Positions 25,647 to 35,000 of a DNA stretch of 64,000 nucleotides are shown here, one piece after another. A model generated the notes under the pieces. That model did not search any database and was not told the origin of the DNA. It was given only the letters and a program-made list of their open reading frames with translations. The stretch spans positions 1,649,736 to 1,713,735 of the forward strand of contig NZ_CP030040.1 of the NCBI RefSeq assembly GCF_003260995.1, in the 5' to 3' direction. How positions within the stretch are numbered: position 1 is the first letter of the stretch; the number at the start of each line of letters is the position of its first letter. The position numbers and the translations under genes are program-made. This DNA comes from Acetobacterium sp. KB-1. Lineage in GTDB: Bacteria > Bacillota > Clostridia > Eubacteriales > Eubacteriaceae.

Positions 25647-25761
25647 ATCTATTTCCTCCTGTAATTTTGCTTTTTAGTTTATTCTATTAAAATGAAAATT
25701 CAGTACTGGTGCTTTCCACCAGCAGATTTTCAACTTTAGACGGTTTATGTCTTAATTAATA

Positions 25762-26325
25762 TTATTTGCTACAAACCTTAACCATCGCTGGTCGGATCAC
25801 CTTACCCTTGAATTTGTAACCTTTTTGGAAAACATCAATAATATCCTGGTCTTCCTTTTGCTCATCTGTACCGACCGCCACACCGTGGTGGAGATTTGGA
25901 TCAAAGGGACCTTCACAAACAATTTCTTCCAGACCTTCTTCTTTGAGCACATCCTTAAGTTGTTTAAAAACCATTTCCAATCCGTCAATATAGCCCTTGG
26001 CTTCCTCACTGGCATCGATTAGGGCGGCTTGCGCCCGCTCCAGATTGTCCATTACCGGCAACAGCTTGGTAGCAAAGTTTTCTGATGCGAACTGATACAT
26101 TTCTGTTTTTTCTTTTTGACTTCGCTTTTTGAAGTTCTCAAAATCAGCCTGAAGTCGAACCAAGCGATTCAATACAGCCTCATCCTCCTTTACACTCTCT
26201 AATACCTCTTCCGGCGATGCTGTTTCGTCAATGTCATCTGTTAATTCCTCGTCGGTTACCGCGTCAGCTTCTTTTAGCGTTTGTTCATTTTCTTCGATGG
26301 TTTGGATTTCCTCTTCTTTTATCAT
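25762..26325 (-). CDS. grpE: Nucleotide exchange factor GrpE
   Basis: A 187-residue GrpE. Acidic N-terminus (1-55), long helix with R-L-Q-A-D-F-E-N-F-K-K-R, then the beta-domain with G-V-A-V-G and G-Y-K-F-K-G-K-V-I-R-P-A-M-V-K-V. It releases ADP from DnaK. It starts eight bases after hrcA and precedes dnaK by 115 bases; that gap has a small hairpin CTGGTG/CACCAG (25706-25722) that could affect message processing. Confidence 0.95.
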   Translation of the reverse strand: MIKEEEIQTIEENEQTLKEADAVTDEELTDDIDETASPEEVLESVKEDEAVLNRLVRLQADFENFKKRSQKEKTEMYQFASENFATKLLPVMDNLERAQAALIDASEEAKGYIDGLEMVFKQLKDVLKEEGLEEIVCEGPFDPNLHHGVAVGTDEQKEDQDIIDVFQKGYKFKGKVIRPAMVKVCSK

Positions 26326-26333
26326 TTAATCAC

Positions 26334-27368
26334 CTATTTCATTAATAAATTTGAGATATGTAAATTTAACTCATTACGTATGTAATTGAGAACCGATGAG
26401 ACATTGTCATAGTTCATCCGAGTCGGCCCAATCACGCCAAAGGCCCCCATCATCTCGCCATCCAGTTCATAGGTGGAGGTAATGATGCTAAAATCCTTAA
26501 GGTTTTCATTGTCATTTTCACTGCCTATTTTAATGCGGATGATCTGGTTGCCGTCTTTCGATGTCATCATTTCCGACAACACCTGTTTTTCCTGAACAAT
26601 ATTGATCAGTTGTTTAATCTTATTCACATCACTGAATTCCGGATAATTGAAAAGGTTCGTTAACCCCGTGGAGTGAACTTCCGAGTCATCCTCCATCAAG
26701 ACTTTTTTAAGTTGGGGGATAATTTCGTGAATCAGCTTACTCTCGGCTGGTGACAATTCCTGGATCTGATCAATAAGCTCCGAACTCATGTCACTGAGAA
26801 TGGTGTTTTTCAGAAAGCCATTAATCACATTGGAAAGCTTTAGCGCCAGAATCGCGTCTACCTCCTGAGAAAGGGTTACCTCAATATTTTTGGCCATCCC
26901 CTCCTGGGTCACTACTACCATAAGTACCCTGTTTTTAATTAATGAAACAATCTGAACATGCTTACAGTTAAAATTTGTAACCCGAGGTGCCAGAACCACT
27001 GCTGTGTAATTGGTTAGCTGAGACAGAACCTGCGCCGTATGGGACATCGTCAGCCCCAGTTCAGTGGTATGATCCAGAAAACCCCGATGAATATCCGTTC
27101 GGATCATCTTCTCAAGTTTCTGAATCTCCATGATTTCATCCACATAATAACGATACGCCTGCTGGGTCGGAATCCGTCCCGAAGAGGTATGGGGTTGAAC
27201 TAAAAAACCTAACTCTTCAAGATCTGCCATTTCATTTCGGATGGTGGCCGGGCTGATACCCAGGTTACATCTTTTTGAAAGGGTCCGGGAGCCAACCGGC
27301 TCGGCCGTATTAATATAATCACGGATGATCACTTCAAGTATTTTCTTTTTACGTGCGTTAAGTTCCAT
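26334..27368 (-). CDS. hrcA: Heat-inducible transcription repressor HrcA
   Basis: A 344-residue repressor of class I heat-shock genes. The N-terminal winged helix contains A-R-K-K-K-I-L-E-V-I-I-R-D-Y-I and S-P-A-T-I-R-N-E-M-A-D-L-E; a central GAF-like and dimerisation region follows. HrcA binds CIRCE and needs GroEL for activity. GAGGTGA precedes the ATG. It is first in hrcA-grpE-dnaK and should repress its own operon through the CIRCE 15 bases upstream. Confidence 0.96.
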   Translation of the reverse strand: MELNARKKKILEVIIRDYINTAEPVGSRTLSKRCNLGISPATIRNEMADLEELGFLVQPHTSSGRIPTQQAYRYYVDEIMEIQKLEKMIRTDIHRGFLDHTTELGLTMSHTAQVLSQLTNYTAVVLAPRVTNFNCKHVQIVSLIKNRVLMVVVTQEGMAKNIEVTLSQEVDAILALKLSNVINGFLKNTILSDMSSELIDQIQELSPAESKLIHEIIPQLKKVLMEDDSEVHSTGLTNLFNYPEFSDVNKIKQLINIVQEKQVLSEMMTSKDGNQIIRIKIGSENDNENLKDFSIITSTYELDGEMMGAFGVIGPTRMNYDNVSSVLNYIRNELNLHISNLLMK

Positions 27369-27382
27369 GATTCACCTCGTTA

Positions 27383-27409
27383 TTAGCACTCACAATAATC
27401 GAGTGCTAA
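27383..27409 (-). promoter_or_regulatory. CIRCE operator
   Basis: Perfect 9-9-9 inverted repeat TTAGCACTC-N9-GAGTGCTAA, the HrcA binding site, between the hrcA -10 box and start codon. Confidence 0.98.
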
Positions 27410-27420
27410 CATCTGAGTTA

Positions 27421-27450
27421 AATATAACATCCTACCCCCTACATTGTCAA
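27421..27450 (-). promoter_or_regulatory. Promoter of the hrcA-grpE-dnaK operon
   Basis: Minus-strand TTGACA (27450-27445), 18-base spacer, TATATT (27426-27421); CIRCE covers the initial transcribed region. Confidence 0.85.
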
Positions 27451-27517
27451 CTAGTTTCTATAATAGCTTGCTCACCTTTTAAAGTTTTCTTAAGATATTT
27501 TTTTGATCTGATTTCAT

Positions 27518-28696
27518 CTATAGAAAAGCCATAAATACCTGGTTTCCAAAATCCTGTCCTTTTGGTGTCAGCTTTAAAAATGACCCATCCCAATTAAGCA
27601 AACCATCAGCAATCAGCGGCTTTATGACCTCACCATATCGATCCCAATAACTTTGGCCAAAACGGGCAAAAAAATCACTATCCCGAATGCCGCAAAGCTT
27701 ACGCAAACCTAAAAACATCCACTCACTCATCATTTCCCGGGGCGTCATCTCAGCTTCTAATGTTGCTGGGGATTCTCCGGCCTTGATGACATCGATATAC
27801 TGACTTAGTGCATTGGTGTTACCATAGCGCCGACTATTAAAATAACCATGGGCACCCAGACCAAAGCCCAGATAGGGCACCAGTTCCCAATATTTAATGT
27901 TGTGGCGGCTTTGATAGCCGGGCTTACAGTAACTGGAAATCTCATAATGGTCATAACCCTGCTCTTTTAGAAACGCATCGACTGCCCAGTGCATTTCCCG
28001 CTCTTCATCTTCATCGGGCAAATTTAGCTGCCCCGCTGCGACCCAATTGGCCATCGGGGTACCCGGCTCTAAAATTAAGCTGTAGCACGACAGATGGGTG
28101 GGCGCAAAAGACATCAGCGCGATCAGTGTCGCCATCACATCCGATCGTTTCTGACCCGGTAAACCGACCATCACATCGACGCTGATGTTTGAAAAACCGA
28201 CGTTTTTTAAAATTTCCATCGATTTAATAAAATCCGACTGGCTGTGAATCCGACCGAGGATTTGAAGCAGAAAGTCCTGCCAGGCCTGCAGACCCATACT
28301 GATCCGATTGATCCCCGCTTTCTTATAGCGGCTGGCCTTCTCTTCTGTTAAGGTTCCCGGATTAATTTCAATGGTGATTTCCGCCGTATCCTCAATTACA
28401 AAGACTTCCTTTATAAGAGACAATGTTTTTTCAATATAACCGGGTGCAATCGACGATGGGGTACCGCCCCCCAAATAGATGGTGTCCACAGCCGGTAAAA
28501 CACCATTGATTTCCTTGTGACGTCTTATTTCCTTTTCCAGTGCATCAAAATACTCCCCAATCCGCTCCTCGCTCTGGGCGGAAAGAGAAGTAAAATCACA
28601 ATAGGCACATTTTTTTTTGCAAAAAGGGATATGGCAATAAATACCTAGTGTATTTTTGGGTTGACTACCTAACGCCTTAGTTTTTGTGGTATTCAT
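27518..28696 (-). CDS. hemW: Radical-SAM heme chaperone HemW
   Basis: A 392-residue protein of the coproporphyrinogen oxidase-like radical-SAM family. Seen: C-H-I-P-F-C-K-K-K-C-A-Y-C-D-F with the 4Fe-4S Cys and the extra Cys typical of HemW, Y-L-G-G-G-T-P-S for SAM, and a C-terminal HemN-like domain. HemW binds heme and hands it to respiratory proteins rather than oxidising coproporphyrinogen. In many Firmicutes it lies upstream of hrcA, as here (150 bases). The ATG has a GAGGAG-type site. Confidence 0.9.
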   Translation of the reverse strand: MNTTKTKALGSQPKNTLGIYCHIPFCKKKCAYCDFTSLSAQSEERIGEYFDALEKEIRRHKEINGVLPAVDTIYLGGGTPSSIAPGYIEKTLSLIKEVFVIEDTAEITIEINPGTLTEEKASRYKKAGINRISMGLQAWQDFLLQILGRIHSQSDFIKSMEILKNVGFSNISVDVMVGLPGQKRSDVMATLIALMSFAPTHLSCYSLILEPGTPMANWVAAGQLNLPDEDEEREMHWAVDAFLKEQGYDHYEISSYCKPGYQSRHNIKYWELVPYLGFGLGAHGYFNSRRYGNTNALSQYIDVIKAGESPATLEAEMTPREMMSEWMFLGLRKLCGIRDSDFFARFGQSYWDRYGEVIKPLIADGLLNWDGSFLKLTPKGQDFGNQVFMAFL

Positions 28697-28734
28697 TCAT
28701 TCTCCTCGCATTTTAAAGACTTTTTTTCTTTGAT

Positions 28735-28746
28735 TTATGCTATAAT
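28735..28746 (+). promoter_or_regulatory. Extended -10 promoter for the tyrosine phosphatase gene
   Basis: TGCTATAAT with TATAAT at 28741-28746, 60 bases before the ATG. No clear -35 is present, as is common with the TG extension. Confidence 0.5.
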
Positions 28747-28806
28747 TATAACATAGTCATTACCTATAATTAGAAACTAAACGAAGTCACAGAAAGGAAA
28801 TCATCA

Positions 28807-29904
28807 ATGAAAAAAGTAACCACCATTGCCATCATTGCCGGCGCAGCTGCAATCGTTCCAGCCTATTTTCTGGTACGAAAACTGCTTGACAAAAAGAAGT
28901 CGTCAAAAACCATCACTACCGCTCAGCCTGCCTCTAAAGCGATCAAGGCCGCAGGTTCTAAAGCGGCAAACCAGCAAACCGCGGCACGCATCGATCCAGA
29001 GCAACTTAAAACAATTCTCCCGGCAGAGGTTCATCCTGCCCCAAAAGCCGATCAGGAAAAAAACGCCTATCCGGGTCTGATTGCGCCAAACGGACGAATC
29101 CTATATAACTTCAAAGATGAAAATAACCTCATCTTCTGTGACGAAACCCAGCTCGGCAAACGTCTGATCCAACTCGAAAACTCGATTAATATTCGGGATA
29201 TCGGCGGCTATACCGGAATGGACGGCCGAAAGATAAAATGGCGAAAGGTTATCCGCAGTGAAGAACTGGCCCATCTGTCCGATAAAGATGTGTCTTATTT
29301 TGCCGCGCTGCGACTCAAACATGTCTTTGATTTTAGAAACAAATCCAAAGCCGAACGACAGGTTGACCGCCTGCCCAAAACAGCCGAGTATCACCTGTTG
29401 CCAATTTTCTCCGGCGATGATATGGGACTGGATCACAAAGATTTTACCCAGCCGGGCATGGTGGATGCCTTTATGCGTCGTATCTATAAGCTCCAGACCG
29501 AAGATCGGGCCCAACGCTTCGCCGAGGTGCTTAAGTATTTAACTGAACCTTCTGAATCCCCCATTCTTTACCATTGCACCAACGGCAAGGACCGCACCGG
29601 TTTTATGACTTATCTGATTTTAAGCATTTTAGGCGTAAAAGAGGATGTGATCCTTTCTGATTACACCCTTACCAACCTGACCTTCGACGAAAGCTATAAC
29701 CTCCTGGGCAATATCATGTCCGAGGAATTAGGCATCGAGAATTATCACCTCTGGGAATTTTACGGTGTCAAGCCGGATTGGCTAAAGACTTCGATGGATT
29801 ATGTCAACACTCATTTTGGAAATGTTGAAACCTATTTAATGGAAAAAACCGATTTACGGGAGAAAGATTTTAAAAAGATCCGTGATAATTTATTAGCGAA
29901 ATAA
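28807..29904 (+). CDS. Membrane-anchored tyrosine-protein phosphatase
   Basis: A 365-residue protein. An N-terminal hydrophobic helix (residues 4-25) is followed by a Lys/Ala-rich linker to about residue 85 and a phosphatase domain. The start of the domain, N-I-R-D-I-G-G-Y, and the active site H-C-T-N-G-K-D-R-T-G (256-265, nucleophile Cys257) match the Y_phosphatase3/LipA-type family that acts on phosphotyrosine or phosphoinositides. Whether the catalytic domain faces inside or outside depends on whether the helix is a signal anchor; the flanking K-K at the start and R-K-L-L-D-K-K-K after the helix do not settle it. It precedes proA by 13 bases and is likely co-transcribed. Confidence 0.8.
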   Translation: MKKVTTIAIIAGAAAIVPAYFLVRKLLDKKKSSKTITTAQPASKAIKAAGSKAANQQTAARIDPEQLKTILPAEVHPAPKADQEKNAYPGLIAPNGRILYNFKDENNLIFCDETQLGKRLIQLENSINIRDIGGYTGMDGRKIKWRKVIRSEELAHLSDKDVSYFAALRLKHVFDFRNKSKAERQVDRLPKTAEYHLLPIFSGDDMGLDHKDFTQPGMVDAFMRRIYKLQTEDRAQRFAEVLKYLTEPSESPILYHCTNGKDRTGFMTYLILSILGVKEDVILSDYTLTNLTFDESYNLLGNIMSEELGIENYHLWEFYGVKPDWLKTSMDYVNTHFGNVETYLMEKTDLREKDFKKIRDNLLAK

Positions 29905-29917
29905 GGAGGAAACGCCA

Positions 29918-31213
29918 ATGCAAATGGAACAATTGGGCAAAATTGCCCGGGAAGCCGGCATTTTACTGGCCGCTACCGATACCAAAACACGAAACGCTGG
30001 TTTACTTGCCATTGCCAAAGCACTAGAAGAAAATACCTACGCCATTGTCGCCGCCAACCTGGCGGATATGAAACGCTCTCAAGAGGAAAAGCTGGGCGCC
30101 CCACTGCTTAAACGCCTGACCTTTGATGCTGACAAAATCAATGACGTGATCGAGGGCATTCACAGCCTGATCGAGCTCACCGATCCTCTGGGGGCCACCA
30201 AGCTCTCAACACAACTGGATGAAGGTCTTGATCTCTACAAGGTCACCTGTCCGATTGGCGTTATTGGGGTAATTTTTGAATCCCGTCCCGATGCCTTTGT
30301 GCAGATTTCCACGCTTTGTCTTAAAAGCGGCAATGCCGTCCTCTTAAAAGGTGGCCGCGAAGCTCTGGAAACCAATCGTATTCTCGCCAAAATCATTCAT
30401 GAGGCCACTGCCTCAGTAGGTCTGCCCACTAATTGGATTCAAAATTTGGAAACCCGCGAAGACGTCACGGCCATGCTGGCTCTGGATCAGTATATTGATC
30501 TGATTATTCCCCGGGGCTCTAATCACTTTGTTCAATATATTATGAACAATTCCAACATCCCCGTAATGGGACATGCTGACGGGATCTGCCATGTTTATGC
30601 ACATGAGGACGCCAATCTGGCGCAAGCTGTGGCAATTATCGTTGATTCCAAAACGCAATATGTAGCCGCCTGCAATACCTTGGAAACGCTATTGGTTAAT
30701 GAAAAAATTGCGGCGGCGCTACTGCCAACACTTAAAACCGCACTCGAAGCAAAGGGTGTTCATATCAAGGGTGATCCCGCCACCCAGGCGATTATCCCAG
30801 TGGAAGCGGCTACCGAAGTGGACTGGAAAACCGAATACCTCGATTATATCCTTTCAATCAAAATTGTTCCTGATCTGGCTGCTGCCATTAATCACATCAA
30901 CACCTATGGCTCCGGTCATACCGATGTGATTTTAACCACCACCGAAGCGACTGCCCAAACCTTTATGACGCTGGTGGATTCTGCCGGAGTATTCTGGAAC
31001 TGTTCCACCCGCTTCAGCGACGGCTTCCGGTTTGGCTTTGGCGCCGAGGTCGGAATCAGCACTGGCAAACTTCACGCCCGCGGCCCGGTGGGGCTTGATG
31101 GACTGCTGAGTTACAAGTTTAAGCTACTGGGCCATGGCCAATGCGTGGCTGATTATGCCAGTGGCAAAAGTCATTTTACTCATGTGGCCCAGAAGACGGA
31201 CTGCCCGATATGA
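29918..31213 (+). CDS. proA: Glutamate-5-semialdehyde dehydrogenase (gamma-glutamyl phosphate reductase)
   Basis: A 431-residue aldehyde-dehydrogenase-fold enzyme reducing gamma-glutamyl phosphate with NADPH in proline synthesis. Seen: I-G-V-I-G-V-I-F-E-S-R-P-D-A, L-K-S-G-N-A-V-L-L-K-G-G-R-E-A, P-R-G-S, the catalytic region Y-V-A-A-C-N-T-L-E-T-L (Cys), and G-A-E-V-G-I-S-T-G-K-L-H-A-R-G-P at the C-terminus. AAGGAGG precedes the ATG. The partner proB (glutamate 5-kinase) is not adjacent, which is unusual. Confidence 0.95.
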   Translation: MQMEQLGKIAREAGILLAATDTKTRNAGLLAIAKALEENTYAIVAANLADMKRSQEEKLGAPLLKRLTFDADKINDVIEGIHSLIELTDPLGATKLSTQLDEGLDLYKVTCPIGVIGVIFESRPDAFVQISTLCLKSGNAVLLKGGREALETNRILAKIIHEATASVGLPTNWIQNLETREDVTAMLALDQYIDLIIPRGSNHFVQYIMNNSNIPVMGHADGICHVYAHEDANLAQAVAIIVDSKTQYVAACNTLETLLVNEKIAAALLPTLKTALEAKGVHIKGDPATQAIIPVEAATEVDWKTEYLDYILSIKIVPDLAAAINHINTYGSGHTDVILTTTEATAQTFMTLVDSAGVFWNCSTRFSDGFRFGFGAEVGISTGKLHARGPVGLDGLLSYKFKLLGHGQCVADYASGKSHFTHVAQKTDCPI

Positions 31214-31411
31214 TTGGTTACGGTGTGCGGGCGGGTACTACCCCCCCCTACGAACTAATGCGTTAAGCTGGTTAAAATTTTTACTACTCTGCTAATCCTG
31301 GGTCACAGGGGCGAGGGTCTGACCCCTTGGTTATTCCCAATCGCCATCAATAATTATCAATCACATGACAAGAAAACGAACCCCTATCACATAATTAAAG
31401 AGAGGTGCTCT

Positions 31412-31909
31412 ATGAAATCAAAGAAAATAATCTTTGTCAGCTTGATTCTTATTTCTCTTACTGCCCTTCTTTTTACCGGCTGCACACCAGCTGCTGAGAA
31501 AAAAGATGATTCCAAAACTGAAATTTCCAACCCGATGGTGGAACAGGCGTCCCTGGAAGCAATTAAGGAAGCCATCGGCTTTAGTTTTGAAAGCTTACCC
31601 ACCGGGATTACGGATGTAAAATACTTTACCATTGCTGACAATCTTGCTCAGGCTGATTTTACTCTGGACGGTGTGGCCTACACGACTCGAAAGGCTGACT
31701 CCGGGATGGAAAACATCGCCGGGGTTTATACTCAGTTTAGTAACAGTCAGACCAAAACCACTACTGCCGGAGCGGCAGTTCTATTCCAGTATGACGACGG
31801 AAAAGCCGGTCTGGCCACCTGGACTGCCGGAACCTATGGCTATTCGGTTTACTGTGAGGACGGGTTTGATCTGGCCGGGATGGAAGTTGTAGTGAACGAA
31901 GTTTCGTGA
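31412..31909 (+). CDS. Lipoprotein of unknown function
   Basis: A 165-residue exported lipoprotein: Lys-rich start, hydrophobic stretch, and lipobox L-F-T-G-C with Cys24 as the lipidated residue. The mature part (I-T-D-V-K-Y-F-T-I-A-D-N-L-A-Q-A-D-F-T) looks like a small beta-rich domain. I do not recognise a family. AGAGAGGTG precedes the ATG. It stands alone, with a strong terminator behind it. The 200 bases before it hold nothing clear apart from C and G runs near 31240. Confidence 0.7.
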   Translation: MKSKKIIFVSLILISLTALLFTGCTPAAEKKDDSKTEISNPMVEQASLEAIKEAIGFSFESLPTGITDVKYFTIADNLAQADFTLDGVAYTTRKADSGMENIAGVYTQFSNSQTKTTTAGAAVLFQYDDGKAGLATWTAGTYGYSVYCEDGFDLAGMEVVVNEVS

Positions 31910-31926
31910 TTACATGAATTAAACAT

Positions 31927-31962
31927 AAAAAGGGCTTAAAGTCATGACTTTAAGCCCTTTTT
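31927..31962 (+). terminator. Terminator after the lipoprotein gene
   Basis: 17-bp perfect stem AAAAAGGGCTTAAAGTC/GACTTTAAGCCCTTTTT with a two-base loop; symmetrical, so it could act on both strands. Confidence 0.9.
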
Positions 31963-32000
31963 ATGTTTATGACTCTTCGCATCACCAACTTATTACCAGT

Positions 32001-32037
32001 AAAAAAAACAGATCTGAAGGTATACCTTCAGATCTGT
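32001..32037 (-). terminator. Terminator after the first ChW/FIVAR surface protein gene
   Basis: Palindrome AACAGATCTGAAGGTATACC and its continuation (32008-32037) forms a long stem; the A run at 32001-32008 is a T run on the minus strand. Confidence 0.8.
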
Positions 32038-32089
32038 TACAAAAATTTGTTTAATCATCGAATCATCATTTTGCAAGAAGATCAAATTC

Positions 32090-35000
32090 TTAGGGAATAA
32101 TAGTGAGTGTCAGTTCTCCGGTTGTTACAATTTCAGTTGAAACAGTATCATTTAAGGCCTGAATACTGATTTTAACCGTCGCCTTGCCATCTCCGATAGA
32201 AGCGATGCTTCCATCAGGATTAATAGTTGCTGTTCCCTTTCCATCACCGGTTATTTGCATATAGGTCACGCTGTAGTTGGCAATATTAAAGTTTTCCAAA
32301 CCACTAATACCACTCATCAGTGCTTTTGTTCTTTCAATCACATTATTCTGCGTACCACTAACACTAAACGAACCTAAATTGGTTGCCGTAATTCGCGCCT
32401 GTTCCATGATGTACGAAGCATTGTAGATTAACGCTTCACGTAATGCCGTAATGGTGTTGGTATCGGCTTGAATCTTTGTTTGCTCTATATTTTCCGGATG
32501 ATCCAGATCATAATACGTAGTTGTAATTTTTGATTCATAAGCTGTCCAACGCGCCTTAGTATAGTAATCCTTCTTGAATTCAGTGTACCAGTTCTTTTCA
32601 AACTGGAACTTCTGAACATCGCCATCTTTTGCCCGTAGAACCGGCTTTTTATAATCCATTGCCCCTTGAATATTTGCTGCGGCATTGTTAATCAGGGTTG
32701 GGGTCATCAGGGTTCCCGTCGAATCAATGATCAGGTTCTGTAAATCATTAGCTCTGCAGATGGTTGCATAAGCTTCAAAACTATCTTCTGTGTACTCCAT
32801 TGCAATTGCCGCATTATTCCAGGGGATCGCTGCCGCTTTGACTGCTTCGTAGCTTGCAATCGCCCCATCCAAACCTAGCTCTGTCTTGGGTCGTAATGCC
32901 CGAATCGCTATATCAATCGCATTGGTTGCCGCGGTAATTTCTTCCGGCTTACTCAGGGTGGTAATCGCCGACGGCTTCCAGGTGTAATCTTCATAGAAGC
33001 TGGCATAGCGCAACACTGCCTGTTCATAAATTTCCCAGTTGCTGATCCTCTTATTGATCTCATAGAAATTACCGGAACCGGAACGATAGTTATTCTGATA
33101 CAGTTCCAATACCTTTTGGAAAGCTTTTAGTTCGGTGCCATTCTGTCTGACTAAGGTATCTGACTGCGCTTTTAAAATGGCCGCTGTTGCCTTATCCACA
33201 TCACTCTGAAGGCTATCCTTAGTAATACTTCGATACTTATTGACAACTACCATATAAGCCGTCCATGATTCCGGCGTATAGGAACTTTCATCATCTACTA
33301 ATCCCAGCACCCGCGTGTATTCGCCTAAGTAGGCCGATGGGTTATTAAGCAGTTCTTCCTGCGCCAGAGTGATAAAGGTAATCGCTGACTGAATCTGATC
33401 CTGGGTATTTTCCGTTGTCATCACATATTTGGCCAATACTGCCATATAAGCATTCCAGCCCTTGGTTGTAAATTTATCCTGTTGGCCCACATACTTGGCA
33501 ATCAGTCGATTATAATCATCGACATTGCCTTTTTTCTTAAGCACAGTCGTTTGTGCCAGCTTAATATTACCAATTGCTACTTTTATCGCTGATTCATCAT
33601 TATCGCCATTCATGTAATTGTCTTTCGACATAACCACCTTTAGATAAGCCGACCAGCTGGCAACGGTATAGTCCGCTTCCTTCACTAGAGCCAGGGTAGC
33701 GTTATATTCTGTCATGTCACCCTTTAATTTCAAATTTTTCTGGGCCCGTTCAATCGCTACCACCGCCGAATTAATCTGGGTCTGGGTTTTGTCACGATTC
33801 ATTTCATTTTTGTCAAGAATCTTCTGATAAACATTCCAGGTAGCCGATGTATATTGTCCTTGTACCATCGGGATTCCAAGGTTCTTATTGTTTTCGACTA
33901 AGTACAGGTACTCCGTTAGATCTCCCGCTTTTTTAAGACCCAACTGGCCTCTTTTAATATTTCGAACTGCAGTATCAATCTGAGCCTGAGATTTATCGGC
34001 ATCCATATAATTGGAATTAAGCACCTTGTCATAGGTTGCCCAGGAAGTCGAGGTATAATCAATCTCGCTTTTTGAGGCAATCGTTTCGTTATATCCGCCA
34101 GGTAAATCCAGACTACCGCGTTCAATTAGTGCGGCCTGGGCGATCCGGATTTTTTCGGTTGCCGCATCGACCTGAGCCTGGGTTTTATCTCCCGTCATAA
34201 CATTTCTACTAATTACCTTCTGGTATTTATCCCAGGAGGCCGAAGTATAGCCATCACTGTTGACCGCTGCCAGCACTTCCTTGTAAGTATCAAGATTGGC
34301 ACCCTTCACCAGCTTTTTCTGCGCTGCTTCGATATTTAGAATCGCCTGGTTGACCGCTTCCTGACCATCCGTCGGAATTACGACATTAGCATCGACGACT
34401 TTTTGATAGGCCAACCACGAGGCCGAGGTATAGTCATCACGCCCAACGGCTTCAAGAGCCATTTCATAATAGGTCATATCCGCTGCAGGTACCAGTTTTT
34501 TCTGGTTTTCAAGGATATTTTCAACCGCAGCTTTGACCACATCCTGATTACTGGTCACATTTACAATGATTGTATTGATGGCTTTTTGATATTCCGTCCA
34601 GGAGGCCGTGGTATAATCATTTTTATTGACTGCATCAAGAGCTGCCTGATAATATTTAAGATCGGCCTTTTTTACCAGTCGCGCCTGAGCAGCTTCAATA
34701 TTTTTAATCGCAGTTTCGATATCGGTCTGGGTATCATCCTCATCAACCTGATTATCATCAACGATTAACTGATAAACCGACCAAGATGATTCAATATAAT
34801 CGTCTTCCTTCACCGCATTAAGAAGTGCATTGTATGCCGAAAAGTCAAACTTTCGCACCATTTTATTCTGGGCCAGTTTAATCCGATTCACTGCAGTATT
34901 CACTTCAATCTGGCTATTTGCTTCGGTCATAACATTAGCGGTCAAGACATTCTGGTACACTGACCAGGATGGTTCGGTATAGTCTTCTTCCCGGACTGAT

